Counted from the first letter of the stretch, positions 9,524 to 21,498 are shown. The stretch: DNA of 64,000 nt from Aphanomyces cochlioides (GCA_019828595.1 JAHQRK010000014.1:1116001-1180000), one strand, 5' to 3'. The notes: generated by a model from the sequence alone, not told the origin. Program-made: numbers and translations.

Positions 9524-11900
9524 TTAAGCGCTTTCTGGAACGGTAGCATACAGTCCAAGATGCTGACTACTCAAACTGTGATGGCCACGAAGACCATAGA
9601 GGCCGTAGACACAGCATACAAAGAGCAAGTACAGCGCCATCATAGTCATAGTTGAGGATGGAATTTGAATGGCCAAGAACCAGTTGAACCAAATGGCCAA
9701 GCAAGGAAATAGTGGAACGAATGGTGCATGAAAATGCGTGGCATCGGGATGCTGCTTCAGTTCAGGTGCATCTTCATCATCCAATTCTGTCAGCTCGGTT
9801 GTGCTCGATGCAGTTGTGGCGGCATCATCATCAGAGTCACCAGCATTTAACGAGTGCTGTGGAGTATTTTTAGTCTCTTCGACATCTTCTTTCGGTGGTG
9901 CAGTAGATTTCTTGCCATTTGCTAGCGCAATGCAGCACAATCCTTGCGATGTTGAGTCTATCAAGTATATTTCGATTTTCATTACCTGAAACAATTGAGA
10001 AAACCATGGCGCCAACAGTGCCATAGTTGTGCATGTACCAATGATACGTCGAGTCTTCATTAGCTGCTCGAGGAGCGAGCACGCTTTCTTGAATATGATA
10101 AGCAGAGAGCCAACTAGATGCTAGAAATAAACCCACTAGACCAGCCATAGGATTTGGCATCGAATTGAGCGGGGCTGAATATGTACACTCGCGATATCGC
10201 ACAGCTAGTAAGCACGTGTTGGTCAAGTTGAATGCTAGCAAAATTCCAAGCGAAATGAAATCCCACAAATATTTGAAGGGCACGGAGATTGACAACACAA
10301 TTAAGAGCAAGCCAGCTGCAAGGGTTCCTACACAGTACCATGTTGACAGTAATTCCAAAATGATAAACTTACCATAGAATGGATTTCCTTTCTTGTCCAG
10401 CGATGAAAACCATTTTGGAAGCAATCCATCCTTTGACATAGCATACTACAAAGCAAACCTAATGATGCGTTTGTAAAGTTGAAAAGTACCTGAACGCGTG
10501 GTTGAGCTAAGAATCCAATTAGAATACCCACGGGCATAGTAAGCACTTCGCCCGTCTCGACAATAGGCGCTGCCCAGTGGTAGCCAACCTAAGAGTGCCA
10601 GCTTAATCTGCAGAAGATATAAGAGTCTCTCCTACGTGGCGCAAGGCCGTCCCGTAGGATTCAGCCACGTCAATGTCGGTGAATATTTGCATGCCAACGA
10701 GCGACAACGTAGCCATGGTGGACAGAAATGCAGCCCCGAGAACGGTGCCGAATACAGCGCGAGGAATATCACGCTTGGGATTCTTCGCCTCTGCAGCCAA
10801 ACAGCAAACTTCATCTATATCCATCCATGATAAATCTATTCAGTGAATGAGCGAGTTGGTACCATAGCCAATGTAGCCGTAGAAACTGGCGCTAGCTCCC
10901 AGCATGATCCCAGGCCAGCCAAACACAACTTGGTCTTGTGCATTCGTCGTTTCAGCAGGCAAGAAAGGGTTCAATTTCGTAGCGTCAAAGCGCGTCAATC
11001 CAACAACTATGATAAAGAGAACGACTGAAATCTTGGTCACTGTAATGATATTGATGAATTTTTTGCCAGCGGACATGCCACAGAGGACAATGCTGACACA
11101 AATTGTCTTGAGAAATATAAGTTATCGTGACGAGAGGGCAAAGTACCATGAGCAAACCGGCGTAGAGATCGAGAGTACTGTCTTGAGGCTTCATCCAACT
11201 TGGACCTTCAACACCGAGATGATTCAGCCATGAAACCAATTTGTCGCTCCAACTTCGAGCTCCACCAGCACTCGCTACGCCATATTCGAGGGTTAATAGA
11301 GATCCCGCAATCATCGCTGGTAATTCCCCAAGCGCATGATATGCGTATGCATATGTGCTTCCTGCGGATGGAACCAAACCGCTCAATTCCATGAAAGATG
11401 CACCGCTCATGATACAGCCAATTCCAGCCAATATCCAGCTCAAGACAGCTCCAGGACCAGCGTACGACTTCGCAATCTACAAGCTTTGTTTATAAAGCAC
11501 GCGTCGTCAGCGGTACCAATCCAGCAGTAGCAAAAACACCGCTACCGACAGTCCCGCCGATACCAATCATGAGTAGGTCAAAGCACCCGAGTGTGCGCTC
11601 CAAGTGAGGATTCTCGGATGATTCTTCAGCGTAGATCATAGAGAGAGGTTTCTTCCATCCACTTCGCCTCCAAAAGGACCCCATTGAATTGTCTAGAGTG
11701 TCCGAAGGACCGCGCTTCTTGGCTGCTGCGACATCCATCTTGCCTGCTTTCTTGCGCATCTGCATCCTACGACTATCCGGATTGTCCAATGCGGTAAAGG
11801 TGAAGCAGATGACACAATGAACGACGTCGTTCGATGAATCCAAACTCAGATCTTTGCCTCCTCGCTTGAGCAGCTCCACAACAAGAGTCCCGCAGGTCAA
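9524..11900 (-). CDS. Cationic amino-acid transporter (SLC7/CAT family), paralog A
   Basis: Eight exons on the minus strand: 11900-11517, 11476-11147, 11106-10863, 10814-10636, 10588-10490, 10445-10373, 10327-9986 and 9942-9524; introns are 40-48 nt, all GT-AG; total about 689 residues. The APC-superfamily signature is visible: the first helix GIGGTVGSGVFATAGL, then GPGAVLSWILAGIGCIMSG, FYGYIGYG and DEVCCLAAEAKNP, a motif typical of CAT transporters, with about 12-14 hydrophobic segments overall. CATs move arginine, lysine or related amino acids across the plasma or vacuolar membrane. Near the C-terminus, before the last two spans, lies a long acidic Ser/Thr-rich loop (DDDAATTASSTTELTELDDE) absent from paralog B. 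The first exon start is uncertain because several in-frame ATGs exist. Confidence 0.88.
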
Positions 11901-12049
11901 GAAGTGAGAGCTGTATGAGATGGGAAGAGTGGACTTCGGTCCATAATTTATCGATTCGTCGTTTATTTATCGTGAAGACTTCGAGGACATTTCACAATTA
12001 CTCAATGAAAGATCATCAACAGTCTTGATCACACCACGCGTATGAGACC

Positions 12050-12300
12050 TCATCCTGGAATACCCTGCTCGAAGCCATTCCTCCAAGACCTAGCGCCCAC
12101 AGCAAAGACGGCAAAGACAAAGCCCCAGTTGCTTTCCTCAGCTCAACTCAGCTGAAATCTCATCGACAAGTACTCACAAGACTCTTGCTACGCCTCAAGA
12201 TTGAAGATATAGAAGGGACGTGATGCTGGAAGGAAGCCCTCACCTTACCTCGAAGATGACGTGAGTCAACAGTGCTTTTTGGGTTTCGAGAGGTGGCCAT
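12050..12300 (-). CDS. Very small membrane protein, possibly Tom7-like
   Basis: Two exons (12300-12178 and 12136-12050) with a 41-nt GT-AG intron give 69 residues. The N-terminal 40 residues are basic and Ser-rich; the C-terminal part holds one short hydrophobic span (NWGFVFAVFAVGARSW) followed by RNGFEQGIPG and the stop. The order WGF, hydrophobic stretch, basic residue, then G-x-P near the end resembles Tom7, the small subunit of the mitochondrial outer-membrane import channel. That is a weak match made from memory of the family pattern, not from an alignment. The gene fits exactly between the transporter 5' end and the Myb 3' end. An in-frame ATG at 12348 would lengthen it by 16 residues. 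Confidence 0.5.
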
Positions 12301-12382
12301 GAGAGTGAAGAGAGAGGTAGAAGACGGATAAGAACGCTTGGACTTCAATAGATGAACCTTTGAAATTAAAAAGCTGGAACAT

Positions 12383-14487
12383 TTACAACGACAAGCGATT
12401 CATATCGCTCGACACTCTCCACATTTCTTCAATCGGGCCAAGTTCACTCAAGTTGATGTCTGACACGGAAATTCGCGGCATTTCTCCAACGGGGAGCTCC
12501 GCAGGGTTCGAAACAAAGTCGGCGTGGTTGTCGCCTTGCCGCATTCGACGAGCGGCGGCGGCACGAGCAGCGTCCATATTTACAGGCAGTCGTGGCCGTT
12601 TGTTTGTATCCGTTCCTTCACCTTCCGTGGATCCGATTTCGTTGGAAGACGAAACGCGCTGGGCAAATGATGCAGCAACATTGACAGGAATGACTGTTGG
12701 AGGCTTGGTCGCTTGAGACTGCGCAAAATTTGCCGCGAGGTTGACAGGTGGAGGGCGAGATGTGTTCAGGTTTTGAGCAAAATTGGCCGCCAGGGAGTGA
12801 CGTGGAGGAGAGTTACTTCCATTGAGAGATTGGACAAAGTTCGTGACCAATGAGTGTCGTGGCGAGCCATTTGGTGGAAATGAAGTTGGAGGTACAGCCG
12901 AATTCGATCCACCTCCAACGGAATGAGCAAATGACGCGGCAGGACCACCGGCATTAGCTGGCTCCACTTTCATAGGTTGATGGTAAGGGTCTTGTTGGCC
13001 CGAGGGAGTCGGGAAAGAAGTCGGCTGGTACCCATTGGATGGAGCTGGTCGCGAATATCCATTGTAATATTGATTGTAGTCGGGGACTTGTGGTTGATGC
13101 TGTTGGTGAGAAGGCTGGAAGTTCTGATTCATCTTCTGCATAAATGCTGACGCAGCATTGTATGGTTGCGACGACGGAGGTGCCATAAAACCAGAGGTTG
13201 ATCCTTGTGGGTGGTGATTGTATGGATTGTACACGTCGCCTTGCTGGTAGTCCGGTACGGAAGGGATACCTTGCTGGTGCATGTGTTGATGCATTGGACC
13301 AGCAAGATGTCCATGCTGAAATGGGGGCAGGGTGTGCTCGTCGTGACGAGGATAATTCATCGGAGGATTTATTCTGTACGGAGGAGCGGCGCCATTAGGA
13401 ACGGCCATACTGCCGTGCATGTCATAGCCTTGCTTCTCATCCTTCTCCGCTTGAGCTTTTCGGTTTCGACTACGCCACAGTGAATAGTACTCCACGAGGA
13501 GCGAAACATACCCAGATTTTGTACGGCACAAAGACTTCCATCTTATTTTTACAGCATCCTCTGTCCGCCCTGGCAGCATGGCAGCGATCGCGGACCAGCG
13601 GTTCCCGATTCGTTGTTGTGCTTCAATGATGATTTGATCTTCCTCAGGGGTATAGTCCCTAAACAACATTACGGTGGGAACAAAACTGAGATCGTACCCT
13701 CGTACAATATTTGGATCTAAATGATTGTACCACCGTTCGCGGCACTGTTTGGACGTTCGACCAGGAATTCGAGCCGCGACCTGGCCCCAATTCTTCCGTC
13801 CTTCAGCGACCAATTGGCGCAAAATATCATCTTCATCTGGACGCCAGTGGCCTTTGATCAAGCCCGGTGCCAATACCTTTGTCCATCGCTGCAGGCATTG
13901 GGTGTGATTTCTTCCAGGCACAACTTCTGCAATGGATTTCCAATTTCGTTCGCCATGCGTTTCGACGGCTTGACGAAGCATATCATCTTCTTCGGGAGTC
14001 CAGCGCATAGGAATTGCTTTTCCTAAAATCATGTCGGTATATGCATGCAAATCTACATAGACTATGTACCTTGAGTTTGGAGTAATTTGCGAACACTGCC
14101 TTGGGGCAACGCAACTCGACCTGACGCAGTGATTCCCATCACATCTTGTTGCTTCTGTCGCGGAATGCCTTTGATTTCCTTTGGCATCTGAAAAGGTTTT
14201 TTTCTACGTTGAGGTTCATTTCAGGATTGGAGCAAGATTGGATTGTACCCAGCGTTTGTCGACGACGACGATGACGTCGGCGCGGTCGTTGCCTTGTCTT
14301 GGCCTTTCTGGGCATCCGTGAACAAAACCTTGCCAAGATCCGAGATCGATTGTCGAGAGTCCATGTCAATTGGGAAAGAGTCAACAAATTCATGCATAAT
14401 GGACCCGATTGAGTCGCGTCCTGTAGTTCCTTGAGCGGTTGGCGTCGGAGGAGCTCCTCCTCCTACAGGGCCGCCTGCTGGAGACAT
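12383..14487 (-). CDS. Three-repeat (R1R2R3) Myb transcription factor
   Basis: Four exons: 14487-14249, 14203-14070, 14022-13698 and 13658-12383, with introns of 45, 47 and 39 nt; 657 residues. Residues 1-120 are Ser/Gly/Pro-rich. Three Myb repeats follow at about 127-277: R1 MRWTPEEDDMLRQAVETHG, R2 KGHWRPDEDDILRQLVAEG and R3 DYTPEEDQIIIEAQQRIG, each with the spaced Trp pattern and recognition-helix ends such as QCLQRW, QCRERWYNHL and AVKIRW. The rest is low complexity (Gln, His, Pro, Asn) with repeated SLAANFAQ-like motifs at about 480-560, probably an activation or interaction region. The 39-nt intron at the R2-R3 border is a multiple of three without an in-frame stop, so retention would insert 13 residues there; removing it restores the usual R3 start. 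Confidence 0.92.
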
Positions 14488-17400
14488 CTCAATTTGGAAT
14501 TTAAATTTTTTGATTCGAAGAAACTTTTTCCATACAAATTTCAAGTGATTTTGAAATTTGAAATGGAAAATCCCACATCAAACTCTGCCTTGGGTTTAAA
14601 ACACTTTCGAGACGTCTTTTATCCAGAGGCGACTTGTCGTAAACTCTGGCAGTACTTGGTTTGGATAAAATGAGGCAACTAACTGTAAACTGGACAACTC
14701 CAGGGTTGAAAATTGACTCCTTCTTCTCCCTTTGATAAAAAAAAGCTCCACAGCCTGGCGAGCTCTTATAATTCATTCACATGATATGCGGCTAATGTTT
14801 GCAAGTTTGCGAAATTTCACTGTCCACATTTTATACTTGACGAGAAGGGCAATGGAATTGAAACTTTGGACTCTATTTAAATAAAGCACTTCGGGGGGGG
14901 CAAAGAAGGGGGGGGAAGTGCTCGCCCTCGTACAGCTATGTTAAGTCGAACAAGAGCCAAAGGGGCATCATCGAACTGATGGGATCTAGGTGATAATTTT
15001 TAAAAATATGTGGACAATTTGATAATAATTTTGAACAATTTCAACTCTACAATGAAAGTAAAGATAACATCCTTTTTCCTTGTGGATAAGATAAAGCTCT
15101 TTTGCGTCTTGATGTAGTCGCTCTGGAACATGAAGAATATTTTCCCATTGCCAAATTCACGAGAACTCCAACTTTCATCAGCTCGGGGTGTAATAATTCA
15201 CCCTGGAATAGTTTATAGCTCGAGTGCCTGGAAGTCACAAAAAACGAGATGAAACAATGGAAACTAATTTCAAGGCAGCTTAGATATGACGGTGAGATAT
15301 TACCCATCCAGGCAGGATTATACGAGACGTCTTTAAACATTTTAAACCTAGCAGCTGATATGGAAAAAGAGCCGGTCCATGTCTCTACAACGTCTCTGAT
15401 TGGTGCTTTTGAGTCGAAACATGAGGGAAAACTTGGACGATAACAAGAAGTGCGTTATAAAAAAAAATTCCCTCTTCAATGCGTGTCAACACACTCAACC
15501 TTACATCGTAGAGAAGATAGCGGCGTAAATATGTTGAAGTTGAGTGTTTTATCTAGCTTGAATACTTAATCGCTTTCGATTTCTTATGCGATGAACTGCG
15601 CTCGAGACAAATAATTGTTCTTAGCATGTACCGCGGGGTGTCATCTCGAATTACTATCCATGAAGAACACTGCTAGAACTTTAAAGTATATGGAATTGAA
15701 CCTGTATTAGCGTTTAAATATGTTTAGAGACCTCCAACGAGTACAAGGTGCCCAACGCAGCTCCATTTGTTTATTACCTCGATTGCTAGAACAATGTCGG
15801 AATTCTTATTTTATACTGGTACTACTATAGCTAAAGAGTTCAGGACATTTTCAAAGATTTATAACCAATCGCACGTTAAAAGGTACTAGGTAGTGTAAAG
15901 TTTATCGGACACATCAGCAGTTAACAGTAAGTGGAAGAGCTCAATGCGTTTGCATTGAGCTGATCGTCCAAGTTCCTCCCGTACTTTCTTTGTCATGACA
16001 AGCTTGGAAGACAAAATTTACAATTTTCCAGCATGGATATAACCAGGACAGCCGAAACTTGCCATCACATTCTTCCTCTTTCACGATCCATCGAGGATCG
16101 TCTTATCGTCCAGCGCAATGCTCTGTCCTCCGTGCATCGATGCACTCAAGCGACAACTCACCGAGAATTTCACTCGTTCTCGTCGTCCACTTGCCACGCA
16201 AGGCGTGAAGAAAGATTTAAAGCCAGCACTGTCCTCGTCGTGAGCGTGAAATCGCATCTCTCTTTGATTAATTGTACCGTGAACTAATCCATTGAAGCAA
16301 CGCTTTCATCTCCACGAGACTAATTTACATAAAGTCGATTGGTTCTAATTCAAAGATTAACTTTTTTCGTAATCAAGTTGAACACCTGCAGGAGTCGCTG
16401 GGGGTTTATGAGGACACACTCGACGTTTTGAATTTCAGTCTCCAATCTGTTGGAGCTCTCTCGCTGCTCGTCCCGATACGACTTGAAACTTTGTTCTCCC
16501 TGCGCTGGAATATTTTCAAGTTGAACATCCTCCAGCCTACAGTACCAACGGCGATGGGTTGGCAAGCGCTGGATACATTCCAAGGAGGCCTCAATTGAAG
16601 CCACACACGAAGGGCGGGTGTGGCTTTGTCCTTGATTGTGGAAATTACTCACATCTAGGAGGCGTTTCACACCGCAGTGTCCACAGCTCTCTCATAGATT
16701 AAGAGCGGCGGCGGCGGTTCCTCCGCAATGCTTCTACAATCGTGACGCACGCACCAAGAAAAAGATGTACACTGTGTGCCTTGGTTTTGTATGGCTCGTT
16801 GAAGCCACAATCAAGTGGCATTCGTCTCATGAATGGGTGTGTGCTGACGCCAGACTCGATTTCCTCTGCAACATTGCTGCCATGAACGCTACGTCTTGGA
16901 TTGACTATGCGTTGGGAATCCGCCGCCGCCGCGCCGAGCATGGTTTCCAGAATTTGCAACGAAACTTTCGCCGTGTGTGTGTCGAGAAGTAGATAAGCAT
17001 GTGGTTCCTGCATCTACTTCTTCCCGGTGTCTTTTCCTCCATGACGATGATGGCTCCCCCCCATTGATCGATCGCCGCGTCGAGTTGCAATCATTCGACC
17101 GCACGATCGAGCGCCATTGTCATGTTCTCTCTGTGGTTTCTTTGTACGATGAGGAATCAACTTTTTGTCGAGAATTTTAATGAAGATGCGTGGTCGACGG
17201 GGGGACTTTCAAGGGGGAGGGATCTCTCACTCCCAGCGTGCTATGCATTCCACGAGCTTATGCTTGGAACGTCCGAGCAAAGAGGATGGTCTGTTATAGC
17301 TCGTCGTTGTTGTGGACATTGACGCAAGAGAACGATGCGAGAGCGGGCGAAGAGAAGAGAGAGAGCGACTACGTTCCGCCACTGTTTTCTGTGAAGTAGA

Positions 17401-18390
17401 ACTCTGGAGTTGTCCGATTTAAAGGCGTGGATGAACGTCAAAACCCATGCACCGGGTTGCACCAAACGACCGACAGATATTTCAACCAACTAAGTCCACA
17501 CTGTCGCGCTAGCTAGCCAAGGCTACCATAATGTTGGAGCTCGCAGTGGCAACTTGTTGAAGAATTGCTAATTTGATCGACACGCGCTTGTTTTTGCAAG
17601 AGAGCTGCCCATCCTGTGCATCCCGGAGACGCATCAGCACGCTCTCGAGATTGCTGCAAAGAAAGCAACCATGTAGATAACGCCACAGAGAGGGAGATGA
17701 GCATGACTAGCGTCGACCAATTTTTACTCCAATGCGAAAAACTCTGCTCGTTTCGCAGGCTCGTGCCACCGAACGACGCCGACAATGGCCCCGCGCGCTG
17801 CAGCTGCGAACCAAGTCGTGGTGGTTCTATGATCTCGGCGGTTCTACCGCTTCTTGCTGCTCTATGTTGTATTCTCCTTGATTGTCGTAGAAAGCCTCGC
17901 GGTGTGTCGTCGTTTCTTGTGCGACGTGCTGTGCACTTGTCCAAACGGGGATGCACTGTGCATCCCCCTCTCTCCGTTCATTCCCCCTCCAACTTGTGGC
18001 AAAGTTGCCAACGCAGCGGCCCAACGACCACTCCAAGGTATCGCTTGAAGCTTTTTCACATACGGGCAACACGCCCCTCGTCCCCCCGGTGCGATCGCTC
18101 ATAGAGAGGTATCAGTCGTCCAGGGTAGCATGGAGTGCTTTCGTTGCGATTGTAAGCGCATAGAGGAGCGCCACCGAGCAGGAGAGATCGAGTGGAAGCT
18201 CCACGTCGGGTTCGTGTCCCAAGGTTGTGACAATTGCATCGCACGATTTCACGCTTTCCACTTCGAGTCCACCTCTCGCGTGAGAGTGAATCCATGGCGA
18301 CCAACTCGACGCGTGACGCATGCTGCATCACAAGCAGAGCCATCAAGAACGCAAGCAACTCCAGCACACGATAGCATTCTCCAACTTGCC
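14488..18390. other. Long gene-poor stretch
   Basis: Nearly 4 kb with no gene I can support, in contrast to the packed remainder. 14.5-16.0 kb is AT-rich with poly-G runs at 14893-14924 and a perfect 10-bp hairpin at 15938-15961. 16.3-18.3 kb is GC-richer and full of short overlapping open frames on both strands (for example 16350-16670 minus, mildly coiled-coil-like; 17616-18104 plus), none with a motif. The GC-rich part adjoins the zinc-finger gene and may be its long 5' region. Confidence 0.4.
15938..15961. repeat. Perfect 10-bp inverted repeat with 4-nt loop
   Basis: AGCTCAATGC, GTTT, GCATTGAGCT. It could form a hairpin in DNA or RNA. No T-run follows, and terminators of this type do not apply in a eukaryote. 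Function unknown. Confidence 0.7.
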
Positions 18391-19200
18391 ATGTCCAACA
18401 CGATGAGCGGCGCCACGACGTGCTACTTTAATGACTGCAACAACCAAGTCTTGCCTGGCTCGTGGAAATGCATTTTCCACCGCCACCGCGCGCGCTGCCT
18501 CATGGACAATTGCCAGAACCAGGTCTATGCGCGCAACTTGTGTGTCCGCCACGGTGGCAAAAAGCAATGCGAGTTCGCGGGCTGCACACTCAACGCACGC
18601 CTTGGCAACGTCTGCTCCAAGCACGGCGCGGGCGACATGAAGAAACGATGCACGCACGAAGGCTGCACCAAGCAAGCGCATGAACGCCAAAAGTGTGTGC
18701 GCCACAGCGGCGGTCGCAAATGCAAGATGCATGGCTGCCAGACGCACGCCCGCAGCGGTGGCTTCTGCAGTCGCCACAGCCGACTCTTCCTCCTGGAGCA
18801 AACAAACAACAATAGCTCCACGCGGTCCATCCCGCGCGAGCCTGCGGCATGTGAAGTCGACAAGTCTGCCTCTGGTGGCCTCAACGTGGTCAACATTGAA
18901 ACCACTGCGACGTTCATGGACATGTTGATTGCCGACTGTGAAAACTTCCCAACGACGATTGAGCTACCGAGTGTCGACGCGGCAACGGGCTACGTGGGCC
19001 ACCACGCCCCCGACGAACGCCCCCACCATCACACGTTCCCCCTGGCCCCCCTTCGCAAGGAGGAACCCCCGCGGGCGGGGCCGTCCTCGATGTATCACAT
19101 GCCGTACGATGAGATGTATCCCCTCAAGTTGCGTGCCCCGACGACACATGAAGTGCATTTGTCCACCGCGGACGTCTTGAGCCTCTTTGATAGCCTGTAA
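18391..19200 (+). CDS. WRKY19-like zinc-finger protein (Cys-His repeat)
   Basis: Intronless gene of 269 residues. The N-terminal 130 residues contain five or more tandem zinc-binding units of the form C-x4-C-x(7-11)-C-x2-H: CYFNDCNNQVLPGSWKCIFH, CLMDNCQNQ then CVRH, CEFAGCTLNARLGNVCSKH, CTHEGCTKQ then CVRH, CKMHGCQT then CSRH. This repeat is what oomycete genomes annotate as 'WRKY transcription factor 19-like', although no WRKY domain is present. The C-terminal half is disordered, with His/Pro-rich and acidic stretches, and ends STADVLSLFDSL, a hydrophobic-acidic patch that could be an activation motif. Nuclear regulator by inference. The start was placed at 18391, just before the first finger; the open frame extends to 18130 but the added part is unlike any domain. 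Coding GC is visibly higher than in neighbours. Confidence 0.82.
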   Translation: MSNTMSGATTCYFNDCNNQVLPGSWKCIFHRHRARCLMDNCQNQVYARNLCVRHGGKKQCEFAGCTLNARLGNVCSKHGAGDMKKRCTHEGCTKQAHERQKCVRHSGGRKCKMHGCQTHARSGGFCSRHSRLFLLEQTNNNSSTRSIPREPAACEVDKSASGGLNVVNIETTATFMDMLIADCENFPTTIELPSVDAATGYVGHHAPDERPHHHTFPLAPLRKEEPPRAGPSSMYHMPYDEMYPLKLRAPTTHEVHLSTADVLSLFDSL

Positions 19201-21498
19201 GCCGTTTATACTTGAATAATTTAACTGGAATTGAAGCCAACGAAGTCGCGATGGACTTGTCCATCAAGCTACGCTGTCAATTCCATTAAAGATAGCCTCA
19301 AGCGACACAGCAGTACGACAACGAGCGATCCAGCGACGTCCCAAGTATACCATGGGTACCTCTCATGCGATGGAAATTATATCAAGCTTTGATTGTCCTA
19401 GTTCACACAATTCCTCGGTGGCTACAGCTCTGATTTGGAAGGTACTAAGCCACTCTACTCAATTCCAACAATCATAAACGCCAAGCAAGAGGCAGCGACA
19501 GTATTTTGCCGCTGATGATTGCATCGCTAGCTCTTTTCCCTACAGTGTCAACTTACGGGTAGAGATCGTTGGACTGTTTGCCTCGCGACCTGCAATGTAC
19601 TGGTTGAGTGTCGTCTGATCCTTCCAAGTTCCACTTATAACGTGCGTCTTGAAGCCTTTCACTGCCATCTCTCTCCGTCTGATCGACCAACTTTTATGCA
19701 ATCCAACGCAAACGTTTAGTAAATGAAACTCTGCTCGGTTGCAAAGTCCGTGGAACCTGGCGCGCGGGGGGGGGGCAATTGCATCCAAGGAGGGGCTTTC
19801 AAGATGGCATTGACCCAAGGCAATTGCTCGTAGATAGCGCGGGTGCCTGTCTGAAGGAAAGTCCGAGACGAGCATTAGCTTCTCCACGTACAAAGACAGC
19901 GACACTGTTGGACAAATTGATCGCCCCAGTTGAAATTCATGATGTGTTCATTGTTTACTGTAATGAGTCTAGTGCATGAAAAATCACCCCAAGCGCGTTG
20001 ACAGTGGCCTCTAAACAACGACCACTCTACTAACGCTTCATCTCGACGTCTGTTTGGACAGACGAGCGTGTTGTGAATCAATTCAAACCTTGACAGAGCC
20101 AAGCGACCTGGTGCATCACCCAAGTCGTGTGTTCGACCATTGGCCGTATGCAAAGGTGACATCGCTTCGACCATGATGCACAACTAGAGTTCGCTACTTT
20201 ACGTATAGTAGAATTTTACTTTACGTTCACTTCACGTTAGTGTACAAGTAGGTGTGTATGTTAAGTATTCAAAGGCAGACCAAATGCTAAAGTATTCGTT
20301 TGAATATACACTTCTTAACACAAGTCATTCTTTTGTCTCTTCTTATTCATCACTTTCGCAAGCATCGCTTTCATAACCCATCATGACATCTACGACGCCA
20401 TCACATGTAGTGAAATGAGAGTTCATGTAGAGGTGGACAAGTTTCGTCACCTTGTCAGGGCTCAGAGGAAGTAGTTGATGGACTCTGAATCGTCATTGCC
20501 ATCGATCGGATCGAACCCGGGACCATGGTTATGGTGGTTTAGAGTCATAAGTATTGCACCAAATTGAACCACATATCTGAAGTGCGGAAAAATTTGTTGT
20601 GCTGATACAAAATATATGGTGAAATGTAAAGTAAGAAATACTTTACATTACTTTACGTATAATTTTGTATAGTGTTTGTGGAGTGTTAAGTGTTGAGGGC
20701 GCACTCTATACACAACTCATGCTCGTTGTGCTGTATTCATGAGAACCGAGTAGCATGGGCTTTAAATCAACTCTCGCTCTGTGCTTTACTTGTGATGCAA
20801 CGATCCTGACAAACTCTGCTCTGTAGAAAAGATGAGAGGGTTTTCCGTCTGGCAAGATCGACCAGGACATACGTGTAGCGTTGGGGGGATCATATCTGCC
20901 CGTTCTGCTTCTCATGTACAGGTAGAGGGCTCCAAATGCTTGTATCCTCGTTCCATTGCGGAGAACATTTCACTGAGGTCCTTGCCACGCTGAACTGAGC
21001 TTGGTAAACACCAGATTTGAAAAGACTATTCCTCACCTTGAGGCTTCAAAAACGATTTACGTGTTGGACGATCACAATAATGTCTTCATTGCGCCATCAT
21101 CCTGTGGTACATGAAAACGCAATTCTTGATAACCCGATGACCAGATAACGCTATCAGTGATAGATTGTTGCTTATGTTTGGCGTCGATCCCAAGCAAATA
21201 GTCGTTCCCTTTCGATGCAAGTTGATCCATGGTGTTCTCTCCCCCTGCTTTGTACAGAAAATTACATGTAACACTTGCCAGTTTGAATCCTCTATATATT
21301 ACAAACTACATCCAGGCACTCCTACTACATCTCCCTTGCGAATTCCAGCCAAGATCTCGTCGGGGGAGTCGTTTGTGGGGACTTTGCGGGCGTCGAGGGG
21401 GAATTCTGAATCGGGCAATTGACCAAGTTCTCATGGAGTGGTTGTAAAATTGAATTTCAGCCAATAACATAATTTTGCATGACATTCTTAAAAACAAC
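19201..21498. other. Gene-poor stretch with a tRNA-like fragment
   Basis: No protein gene I can defend over 2.3 kb. A minus-strand frame at 19540-19670 (begins MAVKGFKTHVISGTWKD) ends at a good GTAAG donor and might be the first exon of a tiny gene, but I could not find a convincing second exon. The tRNA-like fragment at 20508-20571 and a flanking 13-bp direct repeat are listed separately. Confidence 0.4.
20508..20571 (-). repeat. tRNA-like sequence with A- and B-box, possible SINE head or tRNA relic
   Basis: On the minus strand TGGTTCAATTTGG (20571-20559) matches the pol III A-box and GGGTTCGATCC (20518-20508) the B-box, 40 nt apart as in a tRNA gene. The anticodon-arm region is not paired properly and no 7-bp acceptor stem closes it, so this is not a working tRNA. 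A 13-bp direct repeat TACTTTACGTATA occurs at 20195-20207 and 20649-20661, bracketing the region, and could be a target duplication of a ~440-bp element. Confidence 0.45.

Noticed and set aside
16350..16670. 106-residue minus-strand frame, slightly coiled-coil-like
   Set aside because: No homologous motif recognised, and several overlapping frames of similar quality exist in the same GC-rich stretch.
17616..18104. 162-residue plus-strand frame upstream of the zinc-finger gene
   Set aside because: Amino-acid composition (Arg, Ser, Cys, Pro) is that of random GC-rich sequence; antisense frames are equally long.
18343..18801. 152-residue Ala/Val-rich minus-strand frame
   Set aside because: It is the antisense shadow of the zinc-finger gene.
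19540..19905. Minus-strand frame ending at a GTAAG donor
   Set aside because: No second exon keeps a sensible frame; the candidate continuations are very short.
20508..20571. A functional tRNA gene
   Set aside because: Pol III box motifs are present, but no closed acceptor stem or proper anticodon arm could be drawn.
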